Source: JBCBEX01 sp038528235 (GTDB lineage Bacteria > Bacteroidota > Rhodothermia > Rhodothermales > Rubricoccaceae). Taken from it: a DNA stretch of 50,674 nt. Of the stretch, positions 36,707-48,395 are shown piece after piece. The number at the start of each line of letters is the position of its first letter. Position 1 is the first letter of the stretch. The notes beneath the pieces are model-generated. The model had not been told where the DNA came from. It did no database searches and saw nothing but the letters and a program-made list of their open reading frames with translations. The DNA lies in NCBI GenBank assembly GCA_038528235.1, contig JBCBEX010000023.1:1-50674 (forward strand). The letters run 5' to 3'. A program made the translations under genes and the position numbers.

Positions 36707-37372
36707 CCGCAGCCCGGACGCTGCAGGTGCCGTAAGGTGCCTTCGACGCTACGCGCGGGCATCCGGCTTCGGTCGGGTGCCCGCGCTGCGTGGTGCTCGG
36801 CGGGCCCTTTGCTCGGCGGGCCGCCGAGGTTGCCCATGCTGGTGGCACCTCGGCCCCTGCGACCCCCAAGCGGAGGCGAGGGGAGGGAGGCCTGCTCACG
36901 GGACGAACGGCTCAGCCTCATTCTGGACCCCCCCCAAGGTCAATCCCTGCACCAATTGCTCGGCGAGAGCAGCGAAGTTCGTTCTCTGCAGAAGAATGGA
37001 ACGCAAGCGTAACCGAAGATTTAGGCATACAGCCGTCCCGTTGGCTAGCTTGGACTAGTAGGCTGTCTCTGTTGAATTTCCAGGGTTCATCATTGGCGGT
37101 CGCTTCCCCTGCACAAGGAAGAGTCTGGGCCCTGCTTCTCAGTGGGAGGCGAAGACCGCGCGCCCGGTGCGTTCGCCCGGCGTGTTCGCCCGGTGCGTTC
37201 GGAAGCCAAGCGCCCGGAGTAGGCCGTCGCTACGGCCCGTGTGGCCCCGCACGATGTCGCAGCCTGTGCACCCCCACCACCGGCCTCGTTCCAACGCAGG
37301 CGACCCTACCCCGTGGACGCCTGCGTGCCCGACCGAGGCGCGTCCTTGCCCATCGCTTCACCCCTCCGAGCC
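36707..37372. other. 666-bp intergenic region with hairpins and 13-bp tandem repeats
   Basis: No gene is supported. A stable hairpin GCGCGGGCATCC/GGGTGCCCGCGC (36753-36764/36775-36786, one G-T pair) lies 46 bp after the vWA gene and may terminate it, although no T run follows. Around 36828-36890 lie CGAGGTTGCC/GGCACCTCG and a CCCCTGCGACCCCCAAGCGG palindromic repeat. A 13-bp unit CGCCCGG(T/C)G(C/T)GTT occurs three times at 37161-37199. Confidence 0.55.
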
Positions 37373-40300
37373 ATGCGCACCCTCGCTCTCGTTCTGGCCG
37401 CCCTGGCGGCAACGGCCACTGCCCAGCCCGTCGACTTCCGGCCGGTCGTCCTCACCGGCTCGGATGTACCTGACCTCATCGGCGCGAACGTCACCGCGCC
37501 CGTCTGCTTCGCCTTCCGCGACGGCGCGTGGCAGCAGTGCCCCCTCCAGATCGACGAGCGGGAGATGCTCGACCCCGCGTCGAACTACCCGCGCACCGTC
37601 TCGGACGCGGCCCAACTCTTCGGCGGCGAGCGGCAACTGCTCTACACCGCCCCGCAGGACTACCCGATGCCCGGCTTCGATCCTGTGATCCGGGTCGACT
37701 CCCGGCGCGGGTTCGACGCCGACGACGAACTCGTGCTCATGGCGCGCTTCTTCGGCGACGTGGTCAGCCCCGCCGCGCCGCCCTTCGCACCTGCCACCGT
37801 CTCCGAGGTGTTGTTCGAGGGCAAGGCCGTCTACCTCTTCGTCCCAACCTCGCCGCTCGACCAGAGCGCAGGCATCGACCTCGTGTCGTACACGTTCGAC
37901 CTCGTCGCGGGCAACTTCCCGCAGGCCTACACCTTCGAGGCTGACCCTGCGCTGCCCGACGAATGGGGCGAGGGCGACTTCCTGGCCGCCAATCCCGAAC
38001 AAAGCCCCGCCTCGACGGCCTACTACTCGACGCTCTTCGAGGACCGCTGGATTCAGCGCGAGCTGCGCCTGAGCGACGGCAACGGCGGCTACGGGCCCGA
38101 CCTCCTCGACCGGGTGAAGTACGGCACCCGGCCCAACACCCTCGGCAACAACGGCGTCTGCGGACGCACGATCTGGTCCGGTAGCGCCGCCCGCGGCACG
38201 CTCGGCATCCAGAAAGACGGGCCGCTCCGAGCGATCCGCTTCGCGCAGGGCTACAACTCCGGCGGCCTCAACTACGTGCTCTACCAGATGTACGAGCGGT
38301 TCGTGGTCTACCGCATGGCGCACCAGATGCACAGCGGACCCGGCGCGTCGATGTGGTTCGACCTCGCGCCCGAGGCCAGCGGCATGACCTACACGAGCAA
38401 CCTCTTCCCGGACGGCGTCGCCGTGGACGGCCAGCCTGAACTGGAACCAGGCAACGCGTTCATCGAGGACTACCTCGACTGGGACTACCTCGTCGGCGAC
38501 CAGGGCTCGATGGTGTCGACGTGGCAGGTGGAGACCAACCTCGCTGATCTCTATCCCTATTCCTACTACGAGGACAACACGGCGCCTGAGACGCAGCAGT
38601 GCACGGGCGACCGGGCCGCGTACGCCTCAGCGGGGAACGTCTACATCACCGGGACGCCGGAAAACGGCGGGATGCCCTGGACCGACCCCTCCAACCCGGC
38701 GTCGTACAACAGCCAGGGCAAGCTGCGCTTCCTCCGCCTCGCGCGCAGCATCGTGCCCGAGGTGCCGAACCTCTCCGAGGCAGACGCCCAGGCGACCGTC
38801 ACCCAACTCAGCACGCCCATCGTCTTCTCCGTGCGCGAGGTGAACGTCACCAGCGGCGGCGATGTCCTCGCCCCGCTGATCGAGGGCAGCTACAGCGGCG
38901 GATCCTTCCTCGGCACCGCGTCGGACGGACGGCCGAACGACACCGGCCTCGCCACGCTCGCGCTCAGCCCGGCGGCTACCAACCTCGCGCTCGCCGCCGA
39001 CCCGTTCACCGAGGGCGACGCGACCACCAGCTTCACCGTGACGCCGATCGACTCGGAGGTGACGGGCTCCGGCTATGTGGTCGCGACCGACGTGGCAGGC
39101 AACACCGACTCGCTCCTCGTCACGTTCGAGGTGCTCCTGCCCGACACAGCACCGCCGGTGCTCACAGGGACCTACACGCGGAGCCGTTTTGACGGCACGG
39201 CCACGGACAACCGGGCCAACGACACGGGCGTCGCCTCGGTCGTGCTTGGCGAGGGTGCGTCGAACCTCGCGCTGAGCCTGGACTCGTTCACCGGCGGAGG
39301 AGCCGTCGTTGGCTTCACAGCGATGCCTATGGATCCCGAGACCGTGGGGGCGGGCTACGTAGTCGCAACCGACGGCGCTGGGAACGCCGACTCGCTCTTC
39401 GTCGAGATTGTGCCGCTGTCGCCAGACGAGGCAGCTCCGGTCGTGAGTGGAGCGCCGAGCGCGCCCGCCACCTACGCCGGGACCGCCGACGACAGCCGGA
39501 GCAACGACACTGGGGTCGCGTCTATCGTCCTGAGCACCGACGCTGTCAACCTCGCGCTGGCCGTCGAGGCGTTCGCCGCGGGCGATCCCATCGTGGCGTT
39601 CACCGCGACCAGCGTCGTGTCTGCCCAGGCGGCCTCGGGCTACGTGATCGCGGCCGACGTGGCGGGCAACGCCGACTCGGTCTTCGTGAGCCTGGATGCG
39701 GTCGTGGTTCCGTTCGACCTCGCGGCGGCGGCTACCTACGCCTTCACAAACGCCACGGAGGGTACGATCACCGTCACCGCGTCGAACATCGGGGCGGACC
39801 CGCTCACCTCGGTACGGGTCGTGCGCAGTTCGACGGCGGGCCTCGCCGTCGCGCAAAAGACGATCACGCTCGGAGCCCTCGGGCCGGGCGAGGCCAAGGA
39901 CGCCGTCTTCTCGTTCTCCAACGCGACCGCCGGGGCGACGGCCTCGTTCCAGGTGCAGGACCTCGTGGTGCGGGAGGGCGAGAGCGACGTGAGCAACAAC
40001 GACGTCACCGTAACCCTCGACGCCGAGAGCGATGTCACAGCGCCGACGCTCGCAGGTAGCGCCTCGGGCACGATGTGGACGGGTACTGCGACCGATAGTG
40101 GCTCGGGCATCGCCACGGTGACGCTCGCGGGCGACGCGACCAACCTCACGCTCACCGTGAGCCCCTTCACGCCGGGCGACTCCCAGGTCTCGCTGAGCGT
40201 CGAACTCACCGATGATGCCCAGCCCGGCGCGGGCACGGTGGTTGCCACCGACGTGGCAGGGAATACCGGGTCGCTCTTCCTCGAACTCAGTCCCGTGAGC

Positions 40301-41260
40301 GGCGACACCGCGCCGCCGATCCTGGCCGGGAGCTATGGGGCGTCCACCTTCGAGGGCACGGCGCGCGACGACCGCCCGGCCGACACCGGGCTCGCCGCGA
40401 TCACCCTGCGTGACGCGGTCAACCTGCGCCTCACCGTCGTGGGCGATCTCCCGGGTGCGCCGTCGGCCTCGTTCCGCGTGCAGCCCATCGCCCGCAAGCC
40501 GGGCCGCGGCACCCTCGTGGCTGTCGATGTGGCAGGCAACGAGAGCACGCTGTTCATCGCCACGGACCTAGCAGGCCAGCGCGCGACGAACGAGGGGGCC
40601 GTAAAAGACGATGTGGCTGCGACAGACGAGCGTTCTGATGCGAAAGAGGGCATGTTCATGGACGCCGAGCCCGACGCTATGCGCGATGCCACGCCCAACG
40701 AGGACACGGACACGAAGCCGAGCCCGCCGAATGAGACAGCGCAGTCAGGTAAGCCGACGGACGCACGCGTAGTGGATGCCGAAGTCGCCGGGAAGCCAAT
40801 GTCTGACGCAGGTAAGCCCTCGGCTGACGACGTGAAAGACGAGCATGCTGCGACTAGCCTGACCGACGATAAGGAGGCGGTGGCAGCGTCCGTAGAGGCG
40901 GAGTCCTCTCCAGAGACGAAGTCGCCCGCAGAGACGGGAGCGATGGTTCCGGCTGAAGCGCCTGTAGCCGGTGCTGCATCCGCTGAGGTCGAGCCGGTCT
41001 CGCCGTTCGTGGTCGAGGTGTACCCGAACCCGCTTCGGGGAGTCGCTACGCTCCGGCTCTACCTTCGCTCGGAGAGCCCCGTCCGGGTGGCGCTCTACGA
41101 CCTCACCGGTCGCCGCGTGGCCATCGTGGTCGACCGGCGATTGGGAGCGGGGTGGCACGGCCTAGCCCTGGATGCTCACGCGCTGACGAGCGGGCTCTAC
41201 CTCTGGCGCGCGGAGACAGGGTTCGGCGTGGAGACGGGCCGCCTGTACGTCGTGCGCTAG
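37373..41260 (+). CDS. Large secreted repeat protein with charged linker and T9SS sorting domain
   Basis: A 1295-residue exported protein that I cannot assign a function. The start at 37373 gives the signal peptide MRTLALVLAALAATATAQ. Residues about 20-480 are an unrecognised domain (FAFRDGAWQQCPLQIDERE, then EDYLDWDYLVGDQGSMVS). Five Ig-like repeats of about 93 aa begin near nt 38872, 39150, 39429, 40036 and 40309, each with a TAPPVLxGxY start, F/W-x-GTAxD and GYVVATDVAGNxDSLF end. A CARDB-like domain (39712-40020) separates repeats 3 and 4. A roughly 140-residue Asp/Glu/Lys/Pro-rich linker (about 40575-41000) precedes the sorting domain (EVYPNPLRGVATLRLYL ... LYVVR). It is probably a cell-surface protein. 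Confidence 0.85.
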   Translation: MRTLALVLAALAATATAQPVDFRPVVLTGSDVPDLIGANVTAPVCFAFRDGAWQQCPLQIDEREMLDPASNYPRTVSDAAQLFGGERQLLYTAPQDYPMPGFDPVIRVDSRRGFDADDELVLMARFFGDVVSPAAPPFAPATVSEVLFEGKAVYLFVPTSPLDQSAGIDLVSYTFDLVAGNFPQAYTFEADPALPDEWGEGDFLAANPEQSPASTAYYSTLFEDRWIQRELRLSDGNGGYGPDLLDRVKYGTRPNTLGNNGVCGRTIWSGSAARGTLGIQKDGPLRAIRFAQGYNSGGLNYVLYQMYERFVVYRMAHQMHSGPGASMWFDLAPEASGMTYTSNLFPDGVAVDGQPELEPGNAFIEDYLDWDYLVGDQGSMVSTWQVETNLADLYPYSYYEDNTAPETQQCTGDRAAYASAGNVYITGTPENGGMPWTDPSNPASYNSQGKLRFLRLARSIVPEVPNLSEADAQATVTQLSTPIVFSVREVNVTSGGDVLAPLIEGSYSGGSFLGTASDGRPNDTGLATLALSPAATNLALAADPFTEGDATTSFTVTPIDSEVTGSGYVVATDVAGNTDSLLVTFEVLLPDTAPPVLTGTYTRSRFDGTATDNRANDTGVASVVLGEGASNLALSLDSFTGGGAVVGFTAMPMDPETVGAGYVVATDGAGNADSLFVEIVPLSPDEAAPVVSGAPSAPATYAGTADDSRSNDTGVASIVLSTDAVNLALAVEAFAAGDPIVAFTATSVVSAQAASGYVIAADVAGNADSVFVSLDAVVVPFDLAAAATYAFTNATEGTITVTASNIGADPLTSVRVVRSSTAGLAVAQKTITLGALGPGEAKDAVFSFSNATAGATASFQVQDLVVREGESDVSNNDVTVTLDAESDVTAPTLAGSASGTMWTGTATDSGSGIATVTLAGDATNLTLTVSPFTPGDSQVSLSVELTDDAQPGAGTVVATDVAGNTGSLFLELSPVSGDTAPPILAGSYGASTFEGTARDDRPADTGLAAITLRDAVNLRLTVVGDLPGAPSASFRVQPIARKPGRGTLVAVDVAGNESTLFIATDLAGQRATNEGAVKDDVAATDERSDAKEGMFMDAEPDAMRDATPNEDTDTKPSPPNETAQSGKPTDARVVDAEVAGKPMSDAGKPSADDVKDEHAATSLTDDKEAVAASVEAESSPETKSPAETGAMVPAEAPVAGAASAEVEPVSPFVVEVYPNPLRGVATLRLYLRSESPVRVALYDLTGRRVAIVVDRRLGAGWHGLALDAHALTSGLYLWRAETGFGVETGRLYVVR

Positions 41261-41301
41261 ACGGTGTGCCTCGACCATCCGTTCCGCACGGTGCTGCAAC
41301 G

Positions 41302-41343
41302 AAAAGCGCCCCTCCGATAGCCGTGCGGGCATCAGAGGGGCGC
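41302..41343 (-). terminator. Rho-independent terminator after tRNA-Ala
   Basis: On the minus strand GCGCCCCTC/GAGGGGCGC (9-bp perfect stem, 20-nt loop) is followed by TTTTC. It starts 8 nt past the tRNA 3' end. Confidence 0.85.
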
Positions 41344-41350
41344 GGTGGTG

Positions 41351-41423
41351 TGGAGCTAAGCGGATTCGAACCGCTGACCTCTGCAGTGCGATTGCAGCGC
41401 TCTACCAACTGAGCTATAGCCCC
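41351..41423 (-). tRNA. tRNA-Ala(CGC)
   Basis: Minus-strand cloverleaf of 73 nt: acceptor GGGGCTA/TAGCTCC with the G3-U70 pair that identifies alanine tRNA, D arm GCTCAGTTGGTAGAGC, anticodon stem CTGCA/TGCAG with loop ATCGCAC (anticodon CGC, codon GCG), T arm AGCGG-TTCGAAT-CCGCT, discriminator A. CCA is not encoded. It is followed by a hairpin terminator. Confidence 0.96.
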
Positions 41424-41529
41424 AGGCGGACTACAAGTATACGCACGGAGGGTGGGCCTCCCCTCCGTGCGCGGAGATTTCACTGGCTACGGGGGCCCTG
41501 GCAGCCCCGTCTGCACCAATGTGCCCGCA

Positions 41530-44500
41530 TCAATGGGCTACGGTCACCTTGCGCGTGCGGACGCCTTGCTCGGTCTCCAGGCGCAGCACGTACACGCCCG
41601 GCGCGACGGCTGCCGTCGGCCAGACGGCCTGCCACGTACCGGCCGTCCGCGCCGCGGACGCGAGCACCGCGACCTCGCGGCCGAGCACGTCGTAGACGGT
41701 CAACTGCACGGGCGACGCCTCGGGCAGAGTGTAGGACACCTGCAGGTCACCCGCGACGGGGTTCGGGTAGGGCGCGTCGAGCGCGAACGAAAGCGGCGCG
41801 GTGTCCGTCTCGGAGGCGACCGCGCCCGGCGGCAGCACGAGAAGCTCGAAGCGCGGCGCCGACGCGCTCCGCAGCGAGACGCCAGCGCGGCCCGCAATGC
41901 CGAGGCGCTGGTCAGGCGAGCCAGACGAGGCTCCCGTTCCACTGATCTCAAACGAATAAGCGGCGGCTTCGTCCAGGTCCACGCTCGTTCCTGTGACCCG
42001 ATCGGTGAGCAGCACGCGCCAGCCTTCTGGCAGCGCCGAGCGCGGCCAGGTGAGCGTAGCATCGCCCGCGATGCCCGCGGCGTTCACGACGAGCGGGATC
42101 GTGTAGGCGTCCGTCGCGCCGAGCGGGCGGCCATCTTGCGCGAGCAGGCGCGTGCCGTCCTCAGTCTCTTGCTCGAAGGCGAGCGCGACGTATGGGTAGG
42201 TCAGCGGCGTGAGCTTCTCGGCGTCCCAGACTCCGACGCCCTCAGCGGCATCCTCGTCGAGGTAGAGCACTGCGGCCTGGTCGGTGCGCCGCAGACCAGA
42301 GGTGGCATCGGTCACATCCAGGCGGAAGGCGACGAGCGGGGACGCCGCCTCGCGCGATTGCGACGTGCCGCGCGCGTCGAGCGGGACTTCCAGCGTGCCA
42401 GCCCCAGAGGCCTGGTAGAACACGCCCTGCCACACCGGCACCTCGTTGCTCGCGGTTGTCGTGGTGACGTAGCTCCCAACGCACTCGACCGTCGGCGACG
42501 CGTCCGGGGTGCACTGCCACATCTGCCCAACGTTGCTGGCGAGCGTGACAGACCCGTCCCACGTGGCGATGTTGCTTACGTCCAGCGTCGCAGCAAAAGG
42601 GTTGCCGAGCAGGTTCCAGCCGTCGCCGTCCGCGTGCAGCGTGGGGACGCTCACGGCAGCCAGCGGCTCGCTGCCCTCGAACGAGATCGACATCGGGAGC
42701 GCGATGCTCTCGCTGTTGTTCGGGTCGCCCGCGTCGGGGTCGAGGTCGTTGTCGTACAGGTACCAGATGAAGCCCTGGCCGGACGCGAGTGCCTCGTTGG
42801 ACGCTGTCGGCTTGACGAAGGCCGTCCCGTCGTAGCCGACGTACAGGTTGGCCGCTGCGGTCGCGTAGAAGCCCGGTACGCCCTGGACGAGGTTCTGCCC
42901 GGCGAGGTCGGCCACGGTCGTGCCGCCGGTCGGGGCGGTGAGCATGCGCCAGCCGAAGCCGTCCTGGAAGGTGTAGTCCGTGCCGAGGACGTTGAGCGTG
43001 ACTGGCACGGTGGTCAGGGCGGTCCCGGTCCCGTTGGAGGTGAGCGTGATCGCGCCCGTGTAGGTGCCCGCGCTCAGCCCTGTGGCGTCGATCGCGACGG
43101 AGAAGTCGTCGAAGGTGGCATCGTCGGCCGCGCCATATGCCGGAGCGGTGAAGGAGAGCCACTCGGCAGCCGGCGTGAACTCGATCGCGAAGTTGTCCTT
43201 GGCAAACCCGCCGAGGTAGTCGAGGAGAAGGCCCGTGGTGTTGTCTCCGCTCTCGATCCCGATGGTCACGCCGGTGAAGTCGTTGACCGTCCCTTCGAGA
43301 TCATCATACTGGAACTCGATGGTGCCATCGTTGTGCAGGATGATCTGGAAGGTGCTGAGCCGGTTCGAGTTGACGAACCCGCCGCCGAAGATGCGCGCGA
43401 TGTCGTTCCACTGCACGATGAACCGCCCATCGCCCATGTCCTGAAAGTAGATGCTGCTCGGCGGCGTGGACCACAGAAAGTGGTCGGCCCAGTAGGCCGC
43501 GATCACACCGTCTGCTGCCGACAGAGAGGGGAGAGGCTCCGGTGTTTGGGTCGCGCTGTTGAAGCCCGTGTCGACGGTCACGAACCCGTTGTCGCTGACT
43601 CGGATCGAGGTGTAGCTCGTCCCGAAGTAGGGAAACGAGAACGGCAGCGCGACCGTGGAGAGGACTTCGTTGGAGTTGATGCCGCCGAGCAACTGCGTGC
43701 CTGTGCCGGAGATGTCGGTGAAGCTCGCCGTTGGTCCGCCCACATCGTCGCTGGTGGCGTAGACATAGTTCGTGGTGCCTGCGGGCACGGCCCCGTCTTC
43801 TTGCCGGGTGGCGGCCTCATAGTAGAGCGTGCCTGCGCCCGTGTTGGAGAGCGTGATGCTGGCCGTCGTGCTGGTGCCCTCGGTCAGGCCCACTTCGATG
43901 GGGCCGCCGGACGCGCTGAGGGTGGCCTCGACGGCGGTGCCTTTGAAGCTGGCGATGGTGTTCGCGCGCTGGTTGGTGGCGCGCGCCACGTTGCGCAACT
44001 CCTCGTCGCCGGTCGGGTTGCCGTTGAAGGGCTTGTCGGGGGCCGAGAAGCGCTGGATGCGCGTACAGAAGTTGCCGGCGCACGCGTCGCTGTTGCTCCG
44101 CGAGTGCATGATGGTGCCGAAGTCGTTGGGACCGTCGATGTAGCCGTGCCCGTAGACGAAGGGCGTCTCCGTGGGGTCGTTCGCGGTGTGGTGCCGCGCG
44201 CCGATGTTGTGGCCGATCTCGTGGCCGAAGGTGTAGTTGCCTGTAGCGCAGTTCCAGGCGGTCACGGAGAAAGCTAGCGACGAGTCCGAGCCCACCCAGG
44301 CTAGGCCGCACGAGCCGCCGCTTCCGCGCAGCAGCACCGCGAAGTCGCCGCCGAAGGTGTCGCGCAGCCCCTCGATGCCGTCGAACTTGGTGTTGCTGCC
44401 TCCCTCGATGGTAAAGTCGTTGAGGTCGGTGCCGAAGTCAGAGGAGTTGTCGTCGGTGGTCTCGTAGATGTGGACGAGCGAGAGGCTCGCGAGGATGCCG

Positions 44501-45297
44501 CTGGCGGTGTAGGCCGTGTTGGTCTCGTCGACGGCGAGTTGCGCGAGGGCCTCGATGCTCGCGGTGCCGCCCGCCTCGGTCTTCGCCGTCGGTGTGTAGG
44601 CGACCACCACGCCGATCGACGCCGCGGCCTGACGTGCGCCTGCAGGGCTTTCGGGGCTGGCCTCCTGGCGGTGCGACGGGCCTGCTGGGCTATGCCGATG
44701 TGTGTCGTGCCGATGTGTGCCGTGTTGGTGAGGCTCCAGGGTGCCCTGCCTAATCACCTGGTCGCGGTCGTGTTGGCCGTGCGCCTCCAGGAAGGCCTCG
44801 TAGTCAGACGGGTGGTCGGGCGGGAACGCGGCCTCGTCGACCTCGACGAGCGCGTGGAGACCGTCGCCGAGCGGGCGGAGCTGGTAGAGGCCGCGCGGCG
44901 TTCGGATCGACCCGGTGACGCCCTCCGCCCGGACGACCAGGTTCGCCGTCGTGCGATAGTCGGGGGTATGGCCGGACCACGAGGCGTCGGCTGGGGCCCG
45001 GCGCGTCAGGCTCACCTCGGGCAGCACGATGGTTTCCCGGCCGAGGTCGAAGCGCGTCGACGCCTTGGCTTCAAGCGCATCGAGGCGGATGCGTACGAAC
45101 GAGACGCGCGCCGTCGTCGGCTGAGCGTCGAGCCGCGCTAGCGCCGTCGCCTGAGGGGTGCTGAGCGCGATGCGCTGCGTGGCAGTGGGAACCAGCGCGT
45201 CGCGCTGGGCCAGGACGGGCGCGGCGGTGCCCAAAAAGAAGAGGAAGGCGAGCACGCTCCCGACCAGACGGGAGCGCAGCCATGTACATGTGAGCAT
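41530..45297 (-). CDS. Secreted M12B-like zinc metalloprotease with T9SS sorting domain
   Basis: A 1255-residue exported metzincin protease. The start at 45297 gives the signal peptide (LRSRLVGSVLAFLFFLGTAA, cut after PVLA). A His-rich propeptide region (HQHGTHRHDTHRHSPAGPSH) precedes the catalytic domain, which has the zinc motif HEIGHNIGARHH (HExxHxxGxxH) and Met-turn region GTIMHSRSN, as in reprolysin/M12B enzymes. A DUF11/Ig-like segment, a jelly-roll-type segment (VALPFSFPYFGTSYTSIRV) and further beta domains follow. A type A sorting domain (DAPYPNPVAGDLQVSYTL, then VYDVLGREVAVL) ends it. It is presumably a surface or secreted protease; substrates unknown. The sequence GTCAVR-like cysteine switch was not seen. 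Confidence 0.92.
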   Translation of the reverse strand: MLTCTWLRSRLVGSVLAFLFFLGTAAPVLAQRDALVPTATQRIALSTPQATALARLDAQPTTARVSFVRIRLDALEAKASTRFDLGRETIVLPEVSLTRRAPADASWSGHTPDYRTTANLVVRAEGVTGSIRTPRGLYQLRPLGDGLHALVEVDEAAFPPDHPSDYEAFLEAHGQHDRDQVIRQGTLEPHQHGTHRHDTHRHSPAGPSHRQEASPESPAGARQAAASIGVVVAYTPTAKTEAGGTASIEALAQLAVDETNTAYTASGILASLSLVHIYETTDDNSSDFGTDLNDFTIEGGSNTKFDGIEGLRDTFGGDFAVLLRGSGGSCGLAWVGSDSSLAFSVTAWNCATGNYTFGHEIGHNIGARHHTANDPTETPFVYGHGYIDGPNDFGTIMHSRSNSDACAGNFCTRIQRFSAPDKPFNGNPTGDEELRNVARATNQRANTIASFKGTAVEATLSASGGPIEVGLTEGTSTTASITLSNTGAGTLYYEAATRQEDGAVPAGTTNYVYATSDDVGGPTASFTDISGTGTQLLGGINSNEVLSTVALPFSFPYFGTSYTSIRVSDNGFVTVDTGFNSATQTPEPLPSLSAADGVIAAYWADHFLWSTPPSSIYFQDMGDGRFIVQWNDIARIFGGGFVNSNRLSTFQIILHNDGTIEFQYDDLEGTVNDFTGVTIGIESGDNTTGLLLDYLGGFAKDNFAIEFTPAAEWLSFTAPAYGAADDATFDDFSVAIDATGLSAGTYTGAITLTSNGTGTALTTVPVTLNVLGTDYTFQDGFGWRMLTAPTGGTTVADLAGQNLVQGVPGFYATAAANLYVGYDGTAFVKPTASNEALASGQGFIWYLYDNDLDPDAGDPNNSESIALPMSISFEGSEPLAAVSVPTLHADGDGWNLLGNPFAATLDVSNIATWDGSVTLASNVGQMWQCTPDASPTVECVGSYVTTTTASNEVPVWQGVFYQASGAGTLEVPLDARGTSQSREAASPLVAFRLDVTDATSGLRRTDQAAVLYLDEDAAEGVGVWDAEKLTPLTYPYVALAFEQETEDGTRLLAQDGRPLGATDAYTIPLVVNAAGIAGDATLTWPRSALPEGWRVLLTDRVTGTSVDLDEAAAYSFEISGTGASSGSPDQRLGIAGRAGVSLRSASAPRFELLVLPPGAVASETDTAPLSFALDAPYPNPVAGDLQVSYTLPEASPVQLTVYDVLGREVAVLASAARTAGTWQAVWPTAAVAPGVYVLRLETEQGVRTRKVTVAH

Positions 45298-45589
45298 CGG
45301 GGGTGGCGGAATGACCTCGAAAAGCAAAGCCCCAGCGGTCACAGGCTGGGGGCGAAGGCGTCATCAAAAAGTACACCGACCTGCGCGCCGATGCCTTCGT
45401 CGAGGGCAGCCCGGCCCAATCCTCGCAAACTTTGGGCGGCCCCTCGTCGGCGGCGGACAGCGCGCAACCCACGTGCACCCGCCCGGTATCAGGGTATTCC
45501 CCATCCTCGCACGATAATTCACCGGCGAAATTTCGCGCAGGCGACTACATTCCGACGTTTCTCCCCGACGAACCGATTCCTCCAGCAGC
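45298..45589. promoter_or_regulatory. Divergent intergenic region, protease gene/acnA
   Basis: About 290 bp between two divergent genes, with no gene supported. It contains a short hairpin GCCCCAGC/GCTGGGGGC (45330-45352). The AT-richer stretch at 45512-45565 (CACGATAATTCACCGGCGAA) is the likely acnA promoter zone; no box is assigned with confidence. Confidence 0.4.
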
Positions 45590-48325
<2,736 letters not shown>

Positions 48326-48350
48326 TAGCCCCCAACATGCTCTCGTAGCC

Positions 48351-48383
48351 AAGCGGTGCGGCAGCGATGTCGCACCGCTTTTG
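48351..48383 (+). terminator. Rho-independent terminator after acnA
   Basis: A perfect 10-bp stem AAGCGGTGCG/CGCACCGCTT (48351-48360/48371-48380) with a 10-nt loop and a short T run (CTTTTG). It lies 25 nt past the acnA stop and just before hen1. Confidence 0.88.
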
Positions 48384-48395
48384 TGTGTTCCAACG

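Noticed and set aside
41452..44277. 941-codon plus-strand open frame over the metalloprotease gene
   Set aside because: Antisense shadow; the minus strand has HExxHxxGxxH and the sorting domain, and the frame crosses the tRNA flank.
45298..45589. Possible riboswitch or IRE-like leader upstream of acnA
   Set aside because: Only a short hairpin far from the start codon; no conserved riboswitch or iron-responsive-element signature could be recognised.
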